A stretch of 64,000 bases of DNA from assembly GCF_026210795.1 (NCBI RefSeq), contig NC_089434.1:496001-560000 (forward strand), in the 5' to 3' direction. Under the pieces are notes generated by a model. The model was given only the letters and a program-made list of their open reading frames with translations, was not told where the DNA came from and ran no database searches. Source of the DNA: Rhizophagus irregularis. Lineage: Eukaryota > Glomeromycota > Glomeromycetes > Glomerales > Glomeraceae. Positions 37,029-47,680 of the stretch are shown in pieces. Each line of letters starts with the position of its first letter. The first letter of the stretch is position 1. The position numbers were made by a program, and so were the translations under genes.

Positions 37029-38648
37029 GTTTAAAGACTGATCCTTATCAGTTTCTTGTGGGACTAATTGGGCTAGTAATTGTTGTGATTGGGCGAGTTG
37101 ATTATTGTTGATTGCCAACACTAGTTGGTTGAGGATTAGATCTTCCTTCACCATTATTTGCGACTGATGTCGTATTGTTATTTCGGTCAGGGCAATTCCT
37201 TACTATGTGCCCAGGCTGTCCACAAGAGTAACAAACAATCCTTCTATTTAACAATTGTTGCGGCTGCGGCGTCACTTGCTGCGGATTTCGATAATTGGTT
37301 CCCCTATATCCCCTATTTCCGGTACTCAACTGTTGTACCTGTCTAGTCAAATCCTGAATGGCTTTGTATAGGTCTTCCGTTTGAGTATTAGTGCCTGCAG
37401 GAGCGAATTTATTAAGATAGGCGTTTACCGCATGTTGGTCTTGATGGGTTAACTCATAGGCCTTCGCTCTGTCTACTGCGGCGTTCCAGGTTTGATCGTT
37501 ATGTGGTTTTACGGTGACGTACAAGTCAGGCAACAACCCGTTTACAAATTTACGAGCTTTAATAGCTTCTGGATATGCGAAGGCGTTAGTCTCTACCTCC
37601 TATATAATTCTTGTAGAGCAGCGGCGTATGTGTTTACGTCTTCGCCGGGCTGCTGTCTTCTTTGTTCCAATTCCGTGGTCCAGATTTCGATCAAGGTTTG
37701 CATTCTGAAGGCGGCAGGGAAATTCAATATAAAATCCGTATTGTTATTGTTGCCAGTCCACGCAACAATCTTGTTCAGATCATTATTCGGCAATGCTTGG
37801 TTGGCATTCCACCAAGTAGAAGCAGCTCCCTTTAGGTATGCTGGTACGACTTCCAATTTTTGTACATTTGCAATACCATTTGCATTACAGGATCTGGTGA
37901 AATCCTCTAACCACGCAACTGGGTCCTGGTTGCCACCATAGAAATATGGCAACTCGGCCACCTTTCCTTCTCGTCTAGGCGGGTTGGCAATGGCCTGTGT
38001 ATTTCCGGCCAAAGCATTGTTGGTGTTAGGTAATGCTTGGGTCAATGCAGCAATTGTTGCGCGTAATTGCTGAAAGTCCTGTTGGTTAGGTTGTGCCATG
38101 TTAATCACTTGTGGGATTACTGGAGCTGGATTATTCGGTGTGTTGTATATAGGTGGTAGGGGAATATGTAAATGGGGAATATTTTCCTCGGAATTTTCAG
38201 ATGTAGTATCACTTAAAGCTTCAGGTTCTGGTGAGGTGGTAGTCTCACTGACTTGATAAAGGACTTCGTTAGGGTCCTGTTGAAATCCGTTAGTTAAATT
38301 ATAGGCGTTGATAAGGTCCTGACGCAATAGAGTATAATCTATTGTTGGTTCTATATCAGCGTATCGGATGCTGAACAATAGGTTATGTATAGCGTTATTG
38401 ATATCTGTGTTAGTAATCGAATACGCAACCTCTTTAAAATATTGTTGAGTGTATCGGGTGTATTCTACAACCGGATAGTTGGAAGAAATCCAGTCCAAAA
38501 AGTGCTGAAAAGTGGGTGTTAAGGGAATTTCTGATGGGTAACAGTTATTACACGAAAGGTCACGATGATAGGCGGTTACGTTATCTAGCCCTAACTGTCT
38601 ATGTATAGCGTCGTGTATAGTATTACGATCAAAATGGTTTTGGAACAT
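37026..38648 (-). pseudogene. gag: Ty3 gag with zinc knuckle, two apparently compensating frameshifts
   Basis: Starts at 38648 (MFQNHFDRNTIHDAIHR). The capsid-type region holds VAWLEDFTRSCNANGI and KGAASTWWNANQA. The frame stops at 37593 (LQELYRR-stop), while the obvious continuation VETNAFAYPEAIKAR is in the -1 frame. That frame carries the CCHC knuckle CYSCGQPGHIVRNC and ends at 37102. A Gln-rich continuation (NNNQLAQSQQLLAQL...) returns to the original gag frame and ends at TAG 37028-37026. One base appears lost near 37595 and one gained near 37105-37130. Gag forms the particle and binds RNA. Confidence 0.8.
37029..37035 (-). promoter_or_regulatory. Candidate -1 ribosomal frameshift site (U-UUA-AAC) at gag/pol
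   Basis: The minus strand reads T TTA AAC and then TAG. The heptamer is in the gag frame in the X XXY YYZ register, and the stop follows directly. Slipping back by one base enters the protease frame (FKLEGVPHEG...), which then stays open into the protease. A short self-complementary ACCTCATGAGGGT lies about ten bases downstream. Confidence 0.65.
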
Positions 38649-38679
38649 AAAAGGGGATTAAAGGTAGGGATCGGAAATT

Positions 38680-38696
38680 CTGGCAGAAGGCACCAA
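38680..38696 (-). other. Putative primer-binding site
   Basis: Directly inside the 5' LTR the minus strand reads TTGGTGCCTTCTGCCAG. The TGGTGCC start is complementary to a tRNA ending GGCACCA. The tRNA was not identified. Confidence 0.6.
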
Positions 38697-38698
38697 TT

Positions 38699-39123
38699 TG
38701 TTGTATCAGTTCTTTTACGCTTAAAAATATTAAGCAATTTATATGGTTAGGTAGCAGAAGGTTTATGTAGTGTATAGACAAACAATATATCAAAATTATC
38801 CGATCAGACGTGTTGTATAGCGCTGTATGTCGGCATATACTTCCAAACACGAATAAAGGATTTCACTTGATAAAAAACTATCAATTTATAACTTAAATAA
38901 AAACTTTTTTTTATTCCCTCCTCATTACAACAAGAAAATTGACCTATATTTATAATAAATTATACATATAAGAAGAAATTTAATATATTTACTATGTATA
39001 ATATGACTAACATGTTCAATACGTTGATCATAACCAACATGTTGATTATGTCCGACATGTCAATCAAGTTAAACATTTGCAACATCGATCAATTTCGGAG
39101 TGGCACATGACGATCACATGACA
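38699..39123 (-). repeat. 5' LTR of the Ty3 element
   Basis: 425 bp, TG...CA ends in either reading. No base differences from the other LTR were seen by eye, but it is 36 bp shorter because of a contraction within a short array of GACATGTTAAT-type repeats. Confidence 0.9.
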
Positions 39124-39127
39124 CTAT

Positions 39128-40930
39128 TTAATTAAAACCCGTGACATACCTCCGCCTGATCTATTTATGGTCAAAAACTATTCGATCCGTGTGCATTCCA
39201 ATCAACTAATCCAATTTCGGTTAATTCGGTACTAAATTTTTTTTTCGGATTCCTTTTTTTCGGAAATTTCCCTTTTTTTAAACCGATTTCTTTCTTTATC
39301 CTTTTTCTTCCCCCCAAATTTTTTTTCTTTTTCTTTCAACTTTTTCTTATTATTAAATAAAGAAATTTTTAAAATATCATTATAACATGTAGGAAAATTG
39401 ACTGACGTTGATAGAGAGATGATTAAGATTATTTCAATTAAATTGAACGCTGGATAAATTGTTTGATTTTCAAATTCATAAAAATCAAAAAAAATTGATA
39501 TTTTTACAATATTTTATAATTAATTGGTTTATTTGATAATAGGTTATTATAATCAAATCCATATCCTCCAGATTTTTAAATAAAGATTTTAATTGAAATG
39601 GTTTAGTTAAATTAATATAAAATGAGTATCAAAAGAGTAATAATAAACGAAATGAACAGATTCTAATTTTAATATTTTTCTTAAGTTGGTTATAACTTAT
39701 AAGTTTAAGATTGACGTAATATAAATAATAAGAAATAATTATAATAATATTTTCATAAAATTAAAGTTTTTTCGAAAATACTTCTAAAAAAATTAATCAA
39801 TTTTTATTAATAATTATTTTTTCACAATTCCTTAATTAATCCGAAATTTCATTCTACACTCAAACGTCAAATCATTAATAATTAATATCATTCTAATATT
39901 ATTAATATATAATTTAATACGTATTATTTTATTATTTTTTGTTAACTAATTATTACCATATTAAATTCCTAATTATAAACAAAAACCATCTTTAATTTAC
40001 TTAGTATTAAATTATGATACTAAATTTTTCTATTTAAACAAACTCATTGGTCCCGGTGCGAAGCAACGGGTGACTGCTATTATAATCCTAATTTTTTTAT
40101 CAATTCGAAATTTTTTTTTTTAAAAAAAAAATTCTTTATAAATATTTTATTACATAAATATATATAAACTTCACATTAATTAAAAAATAATATCAATTAA
40201 AATATTAAATAATTAATAAATTGGAAATAGTTCTCTCAGATGTAAAAGAAATTATCGAAACTTCGAAGCTTTAGAATTGGCTAATTTAAAGAAAGAGGAT
40301 TAGAATTATAATATAGGCAAGAAATCCTATATAATTTTTTTTATAGGTAATTTAGTATTTTGCAGCTTCAATTTTTTTCACAAGTTCTGCAAGAAAATTA
40401 AAAAAAAAAAATTAAAAATTTAATAAACATGAAAAAGCTTAAATATGATTGTGTTTATAATTTATTTATTTAAAGATAAATAAATGCAACATGCTAGTAT
40501 AAGTGTATAACAAATAAAAATATTTATTTAAATTTTTATTTTCATATTTTAAAGAAGGAGCGAGCGCCATTGCATAGGACTTCAAGGGATTGAAAAAGTG
40601 TATGGCGTGGCTGGTAAAAAAGTATGTATGATTTTTTTAACTACATACGTACATCTTCTATATTTATATTTAGCAATCAAAATAGTACGTACGATTTAAA
40701 ATCATACGTACTAACAAAAATCCAATCTTATTCCATGGAATCATGGATATCTAATAAAAACTACATATCAGATATACACCGATGCTACCCCCTTTCGTGG
40801 GCCCCAGTTATTCATTGATATCTACTCTAAAAAGATTTTCGGTGGTACACAGTGGTACACGGTGGTACTCAGAAATTAAAATAAAAATGATTTCCTTAAA
40901 AATGAGAATTATTTAAATCTGTTAGACAAA
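39128..40930. other. Intergenic; repeat remnant and spacer remnant
   Basis: 39230-39400 is T-rich and is matched in inverted orientation by 42690-42960, so both belong to one repeat family. The rest is AT-rich. At 40841-40870 triple GGTGGTAC/GTGGTACAC blocks mark the 5' flank of the relic that starts at 40936. No gene is seen. Confidence 0.5.
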
Positions 40931-40935
40931 ACATT

Positions 40936-42246
40936 ATGACATTGGAGTTGAGTAGTCGAATCTTGACTGATTCTTATTCTAAGGCACCAGCAATTTTATA
41001 ATTGGCAAATCAGGTGAGAAGTCTTGCGTTTATAACCCCGAAGGAAAAATCATCATTTGGCTTGATAGTTTAACTAGGTTCAATTCAAACCATTGGAGAA
41101 TCGGGTAAGAAACATACGTATCGGTATTTATTTAATTCATTAATCAGCATTGACAATCAACATTTTATTTTTCAAGGATTCTAGTACTCAGATTTGTCAA
41201 AGTACTTAATCAATTTGGATGGTAAATAATATAATCTTGTTGATACACTAGGCATTTTTGATATAAAGAGACTCAATGATAAAATTCAGAATGAGATTGC
41301 ACAATCAATTGTCCAATGCAATCATGGTTTAATTGCGATTTTGTTCGTTATAGGCAAGTTCTTGCAAGAATTGACATAATAATGAACGTATTTTATTTCT
41401 ATATTCTAAATATTTTTTGTAAACAATAGATTTTAAAGCTGATGGTAGATATACAAAAGAGCAATAAACTACAACTGACGCAATTCTGAATTCCTTGGTG
41501 GTCATGAAGAATCTCGTCGTCACATAATTGTCGTTTTTACTCATTGTAGTAAGAAACAAACTGAAGACCGATTTTTTATGGAAGAAAATTTCAATGACAA
41601 CCTCAAATTATTTTTGGACAAAGTTGGAAACCGCTGGGTCATCTCACCAAATCTAGAAATTTTCAAAGACAAAATGATCCAGTTGTGGAGCGTCATATGA
41701 GTGGCCTAAAGCATAATATTAGAATATTGCCAAATCACTATACCACAAAATTTTTGAAAAAGTTAGAATTGCACGTGAGAAAGAACTGCGAGAAATTGAT
41801 CAAATGAGAAGATTTACAAACGAAAAAATAGATACCGGATTAGTCGTAGCCAAACGCATTCAAAGGTTATTCATTCTTACAGACGACAGAAGAACTGAAG
41901 TATCACAATTGAGCATCGGCGATAAAGTTTGTTGTGGCGAAAAAAATGGTAAATTGATTTTTAGTGGGATTTATGCAGTCGTCCATACAGACAATCAAAT
42001 TGTGACTCAATATCAGCGAATCGATTATCTAAAATTAGACGGCACAGAAGGTGACAAATAATTTCCAATTGATAATTTATTCTCAAATATTTTTTAATAG
42101 CATGAATCACTCTTTTTTTTTCCGATAGGCACTCTACGTCTCACTCCAAAACACCATTTATTCGTTTCTCAAGGAAAAAACCATTTTCGCTGAAGATGTT
42201 TGAGCTTATGAGACTGAGCTCTTACTTTTTGATGGCAAAAAATTTA
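40936..42246 (+). pseudogene. Type 1 GTPase-Hint relic on + strand (copy I)
   Basis: Begins MTLELSSRILTDSYSKAPAI, then meets a stop where other copies read LLIGKTG. The P-loop GAGKST exon is destroyed. Pieces of exon 3 (NLVDTLGIFDIKR; the DTPG Pro is now Leu), exon 4 (FTHCSKKQTEDRFFMEENF, KVGNRWVISP), the Hint start (IGDKVCCGEKNGKLIFSGIYAV) and exon 5 (LRLTPKHHLFVSQ) follow, with several indels and a lost Hint nucleophile region. It stops near 42246 within exon 5. It is the only type 1 copy on the plus strand, so this segment has been inverted. Confidence 0.8.
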
Positions 42247-43464
42247 ATGATTATAAATATCAGTTATATATTAATTGGGATTTATTTGATTATTTCTTTA
42301 TCTTATTGGATGTGCATTTAAAAAGAATATAACTAAAAATACTGTATATTGTTATTTTAATTACCTATAACTATATTAATCACGTTCATTTCCCTTTTTT
42401 GTGAGCCTTTTCCTTTAACAACATTTTGAATATCATCCGCTATTATTGTCTTTTTCGTTTTTTTTTTTAATTTCATTGCTTCAGATTTTGCTAAAATATT
42501 TAATGATTTCGAAAATTTTGATTCTCTAATTCTTATTTTGTTATATCCCTTTCTGGAATTTTCTCTTTTCGTGAAATCGAAATTTTATTTTCCATCTCTT
42601 ATTAAATTTTTTTAATAAAATGATGTTTCTTAATGGTAACCCGTGTTTTTGTGTAAAAAGGCTTCATGTTTAATTTTCTTCTCTTTTTTTTAAAAAAAAA
42701 GCCAAACCGAGAAAAGTTCAGCGAGAAAAAATTTTTTTTTTTTTTTTGCGTAAAACATAAATCTGAAATTAATTTTTTTTTGGCCCATTAGAATGAAACA
42801 CTTTGCTGATTCATGATTCATTAATTGATAATATTTGAAGATTAGATATTGTTACAAATTTGGCTAACGAAAAAAGGAAAGTTTGAAAGAAAAAGAAAAA
42901 AATTTCGGTTTAAAAAACCACCTGAAAAAGAAAAAAAAAATCGGGTCACGCGTTTCACATTAACACAATTCAATTTATTTATACAGGAGGATAATCTAAA
43001 CGTCAAAGAATTTTTTTAAAATAAAATATAAAATTTGTAAATCCAAATATTGTGCATGACTGAATTCTTAAGGTATCATAATAAAGAGCGTAACAATCAA
43101 AACCGAGAATAAAATTGATATTGTATACTTTCTCTTTGGGCTCATTGTGTATATATCAGTAATATCATTATGCAATCTTTTTTTTATTTTAATGTGCTCT
43201 ATAAAAGCTACAAAATAAAAAAAAAATTATCAAATTCTGATATAGATCATATACTGTGTATACGATCAAATTTCAAAATCAATTCTACTTGTCTTTAATG
43301 CCATTGAGAAGACCACTCACTTATCATGTACAGGAATAACAGCGTACATTTATAGCAATAAATAAATTCAACAAAATTAAAAATGTTTATTTAATGACGC
43401 TTATAAGGTTAAAACAAAATTAAACATACAGTAGATCTAATAAAATTGGCATAACTAAACTACT
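42247..43464. other. Intergenic, T-rich repeat remnant
   Basis: 42690-43010 contains the inverted match to 39124-39400, including the ~100-bp block with ACAATTCAATTTATTTATA and TAATCTAAACGTCA. 43025-43110 is the shared 3' flank of type 1 genes. No gene is seen. Confidence 0.5.
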
Positions 43465-45230
43465 TCACGATCTTTTAATAATCATGTTAAAATAATCTAT
43501 TTGCTCGAGAATCCATTGACCTCGTTTCAAGTAACGAATATAAGGATGAATTTCTTTACTACACTCAGGAGTGGGCATGATCCATGAGTAGAGGCGGAAA
43601 GAAATCATTACGAAATCGATGATCGCTTGATAAGGTGGAGCAACAGCATAGCACGAGCAAAGTATATCATCAACAACAATTTTACCACTTTGTGTAAAAG
43701 GAGCAGTGTAACCAAGTTCCCATTCCTCAAATTAATCAAAGTGAAAATGAACAAAAAAAGGTTAATACGTATAAAGAAATTTATTAAATACGGAAAACGT
43801 AAGATTAATTATTACTCTTGTAACCCGATGTGGAATCACAGGAATTAATTTTTTGCCATCAAAAAGTAAGAGTTCAGTCTCATGAGCTCGAACATCTTCA
43901 GCGAAAATGGTTTTTCCTTGAGAAACGAATAAATGGTGTTTTGGAGTGAGACGTAGAGTGCCTATTCGAAAAAAACGAGTGATTTATGCTTAGAAAGTAT
44001 TTGAGAAACATTTAATTAGATATTTATTTATCACCTTCAGTGCCGTCTAACTTTAGATAATCGATCCGCTGATATTGAGTATCAGTTTGGTTGTCTGCAT
44101 GGATGATTGCATAAATCTCGCTAAAAATCAATTTACCATTTTTTTCTCCACAAAAAACTTTGTCGCCGATGCTCAATTGTGACGCTTCAATTCTTTTGCC
44201 GTTTGCGAGAATAACCTCTGAACGCAGAGAAAAACAAGTACCCTTTTTTTTCACTTCTTCTTTGGCTACGACGGTTCCTGCATCTATTTTTTCACTTGTT
44301 TTTACCAATCCAGTTTTATTCTCATTTGATTCAATTTCTTGCAGTTCTTTCTCACGTGCAATTCTAACATTATCAAACAATTCTGTGGTATAGAGATTTG
44401 GCATTAGCCTAATATAATGTTTTAGGTCATCCATGTGACGCTCCACAACTGGATCATTTTGTCTTTTGAAAATTTCTAGATTTGGCGAGATGACCCAGCG
44501 GTTTCCGACTTTGTCCATAAATGATTTAAGGTTGATATTGAAATTATTTTCCATATAAACTCGGTCTTCTGTTTGTTCTTTTTTACACTTGGTAAACACA
44601 ACAATTATATGACGACAAGATTCTTGACCAAGGAATTTCAGGGTTTCATTAGTAATATCTTGAAACTCTCGTCCAATTTTTTCCCAAGCTTGAAAAGTTG
44701 TTGTATACAAAATAAACATTCAGGATATCATAGAAATAAAACACGCTCATTAATACTTACAATAACTTACCTAAGACATATAAAATCGCTGATATACCAT
44801 GACAACATTGGACAATTGACTGTGCAATCTCATTTAGGACTTCACGGTCGGGTTTCTGTGTATCAAAAATACCCGGTGTATCAACAAGATTATATTCTTT
44901 ACCATTTATATTTATTAAAGTACTTTGACAAATCTGGGTGAGAGAATCCTTGAAAAATAAAATGCCAGTTGTCAACGTTAATTAATTAATTATATAACAT
45001 ACCGATACTAGTTTCTTACCGAACCATCCGATGTTTGGAACTTTTCTTCTCCAATCAACATATTTGCCAATGTACTTTTTCCCGCACCTAGTTAAATCTG
45101 TTGAGCCAAATAATAATTTTCCTTCGGATTTTTATGCGCAAGACTTCTGACCTGTTTTACCAAATAGTAAAATTGCTGGTGCCGTAGAATAAGGGTCAGT
45201 CAACATTCGACTACGAAGCTCCAACGTCAT
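43465..45230 (-). CDS. GIN1-like: Type 1 AIG1-like GTPase-Hint fusion, copy E
   Basis: Exons 45230-45152, 45087-45020, 44948-44771, 44688-44035, 43961-43816 and 43725-43465 encode 461 residues. The G domain shows GKTGAGKSTLANMLIGEE, DTPGIFDTQKPD, FTKCKKEQTED and NRWVISPNLEIFKRQ. The charged linker EKELQEIESNENKTGL is followed by the Hint start KGTCFSLRSEV, where Thr rather than Gly precedes the nucleophile Cys. It continues with IGDKVFCGEKNGKLIFSE (Phe-Cys instead of Cys-Cys), TPKHHLFV, GYTAPFTQSG and VDDILCSCYA. Intron 1 uses GTCAGA as donor, weaker than the GTGAG of copies A and G. It faces copy F across only 188 bp. Confidence 0.9.
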
Positions 45231-45418
45231 AATATTTTCGTCAGAATTAAAATACAAATGATTTTCTTAAAAATGAGGATTATTTAATTTTGCTAGTGTA
45301 CCACCGTGTACAGTACTACCGAAAATAGGGGTATGTTTCAGAATGCTTATTTTAGGAATTAATAGTCATTTTTGTTTTTTACTTGATCGACAACCTAATT
45401 GAAGCCTTGTCTCCTAAG
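45231..45418. promoter_or_regulatory. Shared divergent spacer of pair E/F
   Basis: 188 bp between opposite start codons, the shortest spacer of the pairs. It contains GTGTACCACCGTGTACAGTAC at about 45296-45316, a near-palindrome also found in the other spacers. A bidirectional promoter is inferred. Confidence 0.5.
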
Positions 45419-47174
45419 ATGTCTCTTCAGCAAGACTCTTCAAGTAATACTAATTCAGATATTCCTGTCATACTGTTGGTAGGAAAATCCGGTAAGAACT
45501 TATGACGTAATGTCAATTGTTGTTTATAAATATAATTTCATTTCTCTTTTTTTTTAAAAAAAAAAATCAAGGTGCTGGTAAAAGTACTCTGGGAAATTTG
45601 CTCTTAGGTCGAAATGAATTTGCTGTTTCAGACTCAGCTGTGAGTAATTATAATTAATATAATAGAGACTTTTAAAAACAAATCGGGACGAAATTCTTAC
45701 ATAATGTAAATTTTAATAAGGAATCTTCGCTACAAGTGTGTCAAACTGCCTTGATTGAAATAAATAATAAAACGTTCAATCTTATTGATACTCCTGGAAT
45801 TTTTGATACTGGTAAAACGGATCAAGAAATCTTGAAAGAAACAGGCCAAGCAATCTTGCAATGCGTTTATGGAATTCAAGCCATTATTTTTGTCATGGGT
45901 ATGTAGAATTTTTCACATTCTTTATACAGAGTCTTTCAAATGGTTGAAAAAGTTTTCTTACTTTAGAGGCAACACGTTTTACTAAGGAACAGAGAGATAC
46001 TATCAATCAAATTGAAAAATATCTTGGCCCGGATTCGCTGAATCACATGATTGCAGTGTTTTCAAAATGCAGAAAGGCTCCGACAATAGACCCTGACTTG
46101 CTCTTTAATTCATTAGCCCAAGAACAAAAGGATTTTCTCAATAGTATTGACAATAGATTCACTATATCTCCTAATCTCGAGATTTTTGAAGAACCAGACG
46201 ACCCAATTGTCGCGCGCCACATTAAAAACCTCAAGAACTACATTGCTGATATTCCAAATTTCTACACAACAGCTTCCTTTGAAAAAGTTTGCATGGAAAT
46301 TGAACGTCGACATTTGGAGGAAACACGAGAAAATACGAAAAAAAATTCTCAGCAATCACGTGCAATTGCTGGTTATAACAATATGGTGCGTGAAGCAGCA
46401 GGTTGTTTTGCTGCACATTCAAAGGTTACTCTGCAAAATGGCAATGTCGCCAACATTTCGGAACTTGTTATTGGAGATTATGTATGTTGTGGTTTTGAGA
46501 ATGGGAAGCAAATCTTCAGCGAAGTGTTTTTATTTATCCATGCTGATCACGATGCAGTGACTGAATTTCTATTAATTGATTTCATGAAACAAGATGGAAC
46601 ACAAGGTAATTATTTCATTAATATATTTATATATACTACCTAAAATTTAAGTATTTACTTTACTTAATCAACTTAATTTACAAAGGAACCTTTTGCGTTA
46701 CTCCTGAGCATCACATTTTCTTGAATGATGGTGGGACTGATTTTGCCAAAAATATTATACCAAACAAAACTCAATTTTTTATTTCCAGCAGAGAGAAATT
46801 GATTCCCGTTACTTCAACCCGTATAACAAAAGTTAATATTTTTTTTTTTCTGAAAATTTCTAATTGGTTGCACACTTAAAAGATCAGACCCTAATCTCTT
46901 TATTTCATTTAATAAGGAACGAAAAAAAGGTTATTATAGTCCTTTGACTCGAAGTGGAACTATTCTTGTGGATGAGATTCTTTGTTCTTGTTATTCCTCT
47001 GCGCCTCCTTATCAAGCCTTATTTAATTTTGTCTTTGCGCCATTAAAAATCTACACAAAAATTTTTCCTTCTAATTATCTAGATAAAGAGATTCATCCTT
47101 ATGTGAAATTCTTAAATAGAGGCCGCAAGATAGTAGAATTCCTTGACTATTTAAATATTCCTCGATCTCTTTAA
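45419..47174 (+). CDS. GIN1-like: Type 2 AIG1-like GTPase-Hint fusion, copy F
   Basis: Exons 45419-45491, 45572-45639, 45721-45898, 45967-46605, 46686-46831 and 46917-47174 encode 453 residues. Closest to copy D, with the same MSLQ.DSSSNTNS start. The G domain has GKSGAGKSTLGNLLLGR, DTPGIFDTGKT and FSKCRKAPTIDPD. The linker is about 32 residues shorter than in D, lacking most of ARERELQEIEQ. Hint: GCFAAHSKVTLQNG, IGDYVCCGFENGKQIFSE, VTPEHHIFL, GYYSPLTRSG and VDEILCSCYSS (last Ala is Ser). Reading frame and splice phases are intact. Confidence 0.9.
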
Positions 47175-47680
47175 ATTTAAAAAGATAGTGTTGTGATTTA
47201 TTCTAATAATAAAATTAAAGCTTATTACAAATCTTAAAATACTATATATAATGATACAAACAAGTTTTTATAAAGAGTTTATAACATTGCTGTTAATTCT
47301 TTAAAATTTTCTTTATTATCCCATCGGTAAAATATTGGCCGGTTCATCACTTGAATTGTCATAATTTTCATTTCCTCTTAATATGTTCATCCGATGATAA
47401 GATTTAATTAACTGTTATTATTTTTACTACAAATTGTTTTACACTAAGAAATTATTATTATGATTTATATGATAGTTTCAGTTCATTGGAGCAATACGGC
47501 ATCAATTCTTCTTCATTTTAGAAATTGTGTAATATATTATCTCTTTAAAGGAAAAAATTAAGCTTAGATAATTTATAAATTAATGTTGAACATCTATCTT
47601 TAACCTTGAAAGCATATTTATTTAATTGAAATTTATCCAAAGAAAATTTTATATATTTTTAAGAAAAAAGTCACTTTATA
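47175..47680. other. 3' flank, shared with copy D
   Basis: No gene; colinear with 28793-29625 apart from the insertions present there. Confidence 0.6.

Larger units (their letters stand above)
32046..39123 (-). mobile_element. Ty3/gypsy LTR retrotransposon, recent but coding-defective
   Basis: 7,078 bp between a direct CTAT on either side (32042-32045, 39124-39127). LTRs are at 32046-32506 and 38699-39123. The internal order read on the minus strand is gag, protease, RT-RNase H, integrase, which is the Ty3 order, followed by an extra small ORF. Primer-binding and polypurine tracts are recognisable. It is inserted in a copy of a dispersed ~100-bp repeat, whose two halves are visible at 31980-32045 and 39124-39180. 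Confidence 0.95.

Noticed and set aside
38629-38850. 73-codon ORF next to gag
   Set aside because: It lies mostly within the LTR and has no coding signature.
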